This document shows, piece by piece, positions 31,732-32,770 of a stretch of 32,770 nt of DNA; the first letter of the stretch is position 1; the number at the start of each line of letters is the position of its first letter. Below the pieces are notes generated by a model, which was given only the letters and a program-made list of their open reading frames with translations, did not search any database and was not told the origin of the DNA. The position numbers and the translations under genes are program-made. This DNA is from Pararhodospirillum photometricum DSM 122. GTDB taxonomy: Bacteria; Pseudomonadota; Alphaproteobacteria; Rhodospirillales; Rhodospirillaceae. The DNA is taken from the NCBI RefSeq assembly GCF_000284415.1, contig NC_017059.1, forward strand, positions 2,059,519 to 2,092,288, given 5' to 3'.

Positions 31732-31761
31732 TTGACGCTGGAACGGGGCGGGGAGTAGTTT
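31732..31761 (+). promoter_or_regulatory. Candidate rRNA promoter P1
   Basis: TTGACG at 31732-31737 is followed after 18 bp by TAGTTT at 31756-31761. It lies upstream of the 16S 5' end and is one of three rightward TTGAC boxes in about 230 bp, as in rRNA operons with tandem promoters. Assignment is by eye. Confidence 0.4.
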
Positions 31762-31834
31762 CCTTGCCTTCCGGGTTGACCGCCCGGGGCGCCTTGCTGG
31801 TTTTGGCCGGTGTGGCAGTCCTGAAAAAAAGCGG

Positions 31835-31863
31835 TTGACACGGTGGGGCGGTGCTAGTAAAAA
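31835..31863 (+). promoter_or_regulatory. Candidate rRNA promoter P2
   Basis: A consensus -35 TTGACA at 31835-31840 and TAAAAA at 31858-31863 are separated by 17 bp. This is the best pair of the three. Confidence 0.5.
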
Positions 31864-31958
31864 CCGCCGCCTTGGTGACGACGAACGAAGCATCGGACGA
31901 TGTGACGGTAGTCGAAACTAAGTGGTTAGTCAATATTGCCGGTTCGCCGGTCTGCTGT

Positions 31959-31987
31959 TTGACATTGTAAAAGAAAACGCGATCGAA
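31959..31987 (+). promoter_or_regulatory. Candidate rRNA promoter P3
   Basis: A perfect -35 TTGACA is at 31959-31964. The -10 position (ATCGAA near 31982) is poor. It is about 190 bp before the mature 16S 5' end. The sequence in between is an AT-richer leader, as expected of the transcribed rRNA leader. Confidence 0.4.
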
Positions 31988-32149
31988 AGAGATGGGCGGG
32001 CGGCTCTCGGGGGACCGGGGCTGTCGGAAGAGAGATCTTCCTCAACCGCTCATCTTGAGTAAGACGAAAAGAATATCGACTCGTTCGATACCTTTGAAGT
32101 TCTTATGGCCAAGTATAAGTGATTGAGAAAAGGCTCGGCTTTCGAGGTT

Positions 32150-32309
32150 AACTTGAGAGTTTGATCCTGGCTCAGGACGAACGCTGGCGGCAGGCCTAAC
32201 ACATGCAAGTCGAACGCATCCTTCGGGATGAGTGGCGCACGGGTGAGTAACACGTGGGAACGTACCTTGGAGTACGGAATAATCCTTGGAAACGAGGACT
32301 AATACCGTG
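32150..32309 (+). rRNA. 16S rRNA, 5' 160 nt only
   Basis: The sequence begins AACTTGAGAGTTTGATCCTG and contains the universal primer site AGAGTTTGATCCTGGCTCAG at 32156-32175. It continues through GCCTAACACATGCAAGTCGA and GGCGCACGGGTGAGTAACAC to CTAATACCGTG. This is a normal alphaproteobacterial 16S up to about 32309. After that the expected 16S sequence is replaced by protein-coding sequence. The remaining ~1.3 kb, including the decoding site and anti-Shine-Dalgarno end, is missing, so the copy cannot function as rRNA. Confidence 0.95.
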
Positions 32310-32315
32310 GGCGGA

Positions 32316-32729
32316 ATGGAAGCCGATTTTATGGATGCTTCTGGGCGGCATATGGACGATGCAGAGCGTTTATTCGATGCGGGACGCTGGGCGAATGCGG
32401 ACCATCTCTATGGGGTGGCGGTCGAGTGCGGGCTCAAGCGGCTAATGGTGGCCTTCGGGATGCAGACGGACGCGAAGGGAAGCCCGCAAAATAAGTCAGA
32501 CAGGCACCATGCGAACGGACTCTGGGCGCGCTTTGAAAGCTACCGTGAGGGGTACGGTCAAGGGGCGAAGTACGCCCTGCCCACCCCGATTTCCTTTGAC
32601 GACTGGGATATCTCCCAACGCTATGCTCATCAGGAAAATTTTGCGGAAGAAAGGGTGGTGCGTCATCAAGAAGGGGCGCGCGCTGTTCGCACGTTGCTTA
32701 AAGAAGCGCAGTTGGACGGGCTGATATGA
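32316..32729 (+). CDS. HEPN-like protein
   Basis: The 137-residue frame begins with the ATG at 32316 (MEADFMDASGRHMDDAERLF), six bases after the 16S fragment ends. An internal ATG at 32331 has a better ribosome site (GGAAG). It is helical, with AERLFDAGRWANADHLYGVA followed by VECGLKRLM, a layout that resembles HEPN-domain proteins. KSDRHHANGLWARFESYREG and DWDISQRYAHQENFAEERVV follow. HEPN proteins are often RNases or nucleotidyltransferase-partnered toxins; no R-x4-6-H motif is certain here. Its stop overlaps the next start as ATGA. Its upstream region and promoter were replaced by the rRNA gene head. Confidence 0.55.
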   Translation: MEADFMDASGRHMDDAERLFDAGRWANADHLYGVAVECGLKRLMVAFGMQTDAKGSPQNKSDRHHANGLWARFESYREGYGQGAKYALPTPISFDDWDISQRYAHQENFAEERVVRHQEGARAVRTLLKEAQLDGLI

Positions 32730-32770
32730 CGACCTTTGACCAAATCCTCCCCATCACGACTGAGGTGCTC
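32726..32770 (+). CDS. Start of the gene following the HEPN-like gene
   Basis: The ATG at 32726 lies in the ATGA overlap and reads MTTFDQILPITTEVL before the window ends. Too little is visible for any family call. The coupling suggests a two-gene unit, as in toxin-antitoxin or defence pairs, but that is inference. Confidence 0.5.
   Translation, partial: MTTFDQILPITTEVL

Noticed and set aside
31505..31933. 142-codon Pro/Ala/Lys-rich minus-strand frame before the rRNA head
   Set aside because: It overlaps two of the candidate rRNA promoters and part of the GC-rich palindrome family, and it has no domain; it is reported only as uncertain.
1..32770. CRISPR array or tRNA genes
   Set aside because: No regularly spaced direct repeats and no convincing cloverleaf or T-loop sequence were seen on either strand.

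Overview
The window is GC-rich and looks like a chromosome segment of a photosynthetic-type alphaproteobacterium of the Rhodospirillaceae (Rhodospirillum/Pararhodospirillum-like). This rests on the dapF-mtaB-ftsY gene order, on a 16S rRNA 5' end with an alphaproteobacterial signature, on CbiZ-type cobamide salvage, and on a large PAS kinase with HDOD and HD-type response regulators. I worked by eye; no database search was run.

Positions 1 to about 12.3 kb form an insertion-sequence-rich accessory island. It opens with a scrap of a PepD-like dipeptidase gene joined in frame to a truncated IS5-family transposase. An ABC-three-component (ABC-3C) conflict module follows, transcribed leftwards: a PD-(D/E)xK-type effector, a small middle component and a DUF2326-type ATPase, all with overlapping ends. 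Directly upstream lie a decayed IS256-family element with a clean 9-bp target duplication, an IS1380-family relic with three amber codons, and an IS481-type helix-turn-helix remnant. Next come an internally deleted copy of the same IS5-family element, a lone family-2 glycosyltransferase of lower GC, and a nest of mutually truncating elements (second IS5-type, second IS256-type, third copy of the first IS5-type). That nest ends inside an unknown Pro/Ser-rich gene.

From 12.6 to about 31.4 kb the sequence is ordinary core chromosome. A universal stress protein and a rhodanese face a TusA-like protein, a small sulfur-handling group. A leftward prepilin peptidase-secretin-pseudopilin cluster comes next, without any visible ATPase. 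The methionine-type importer genes metI and metN are divergent from cbiZ. The dapF-mtaB-ftsY operon has overlapping start and stop codons; its ftsY carries a one-base frameshift in a G-run and an unusual triplicated N-terminal motif. A secreted cupin, an unknown cysteine-containing protein, and a leftward three-gene signalling operon follow (multi-PAS histidine kinase, REC-HDOD regulator, REC plus degenerate HD-GYP regulator).

The last kilobase holds what looks like an rRNA operon promoter region and the first ~160 nt of a 16S rRNA. That 16S then stops abruptly and joins a HEPN-like gene and the start of an overlapping next gene. This junction, the transposase-PepD fusion and the other broken IS ends are either real rearrangements or assembly joins at repeats. 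They are the places most in need of checking.
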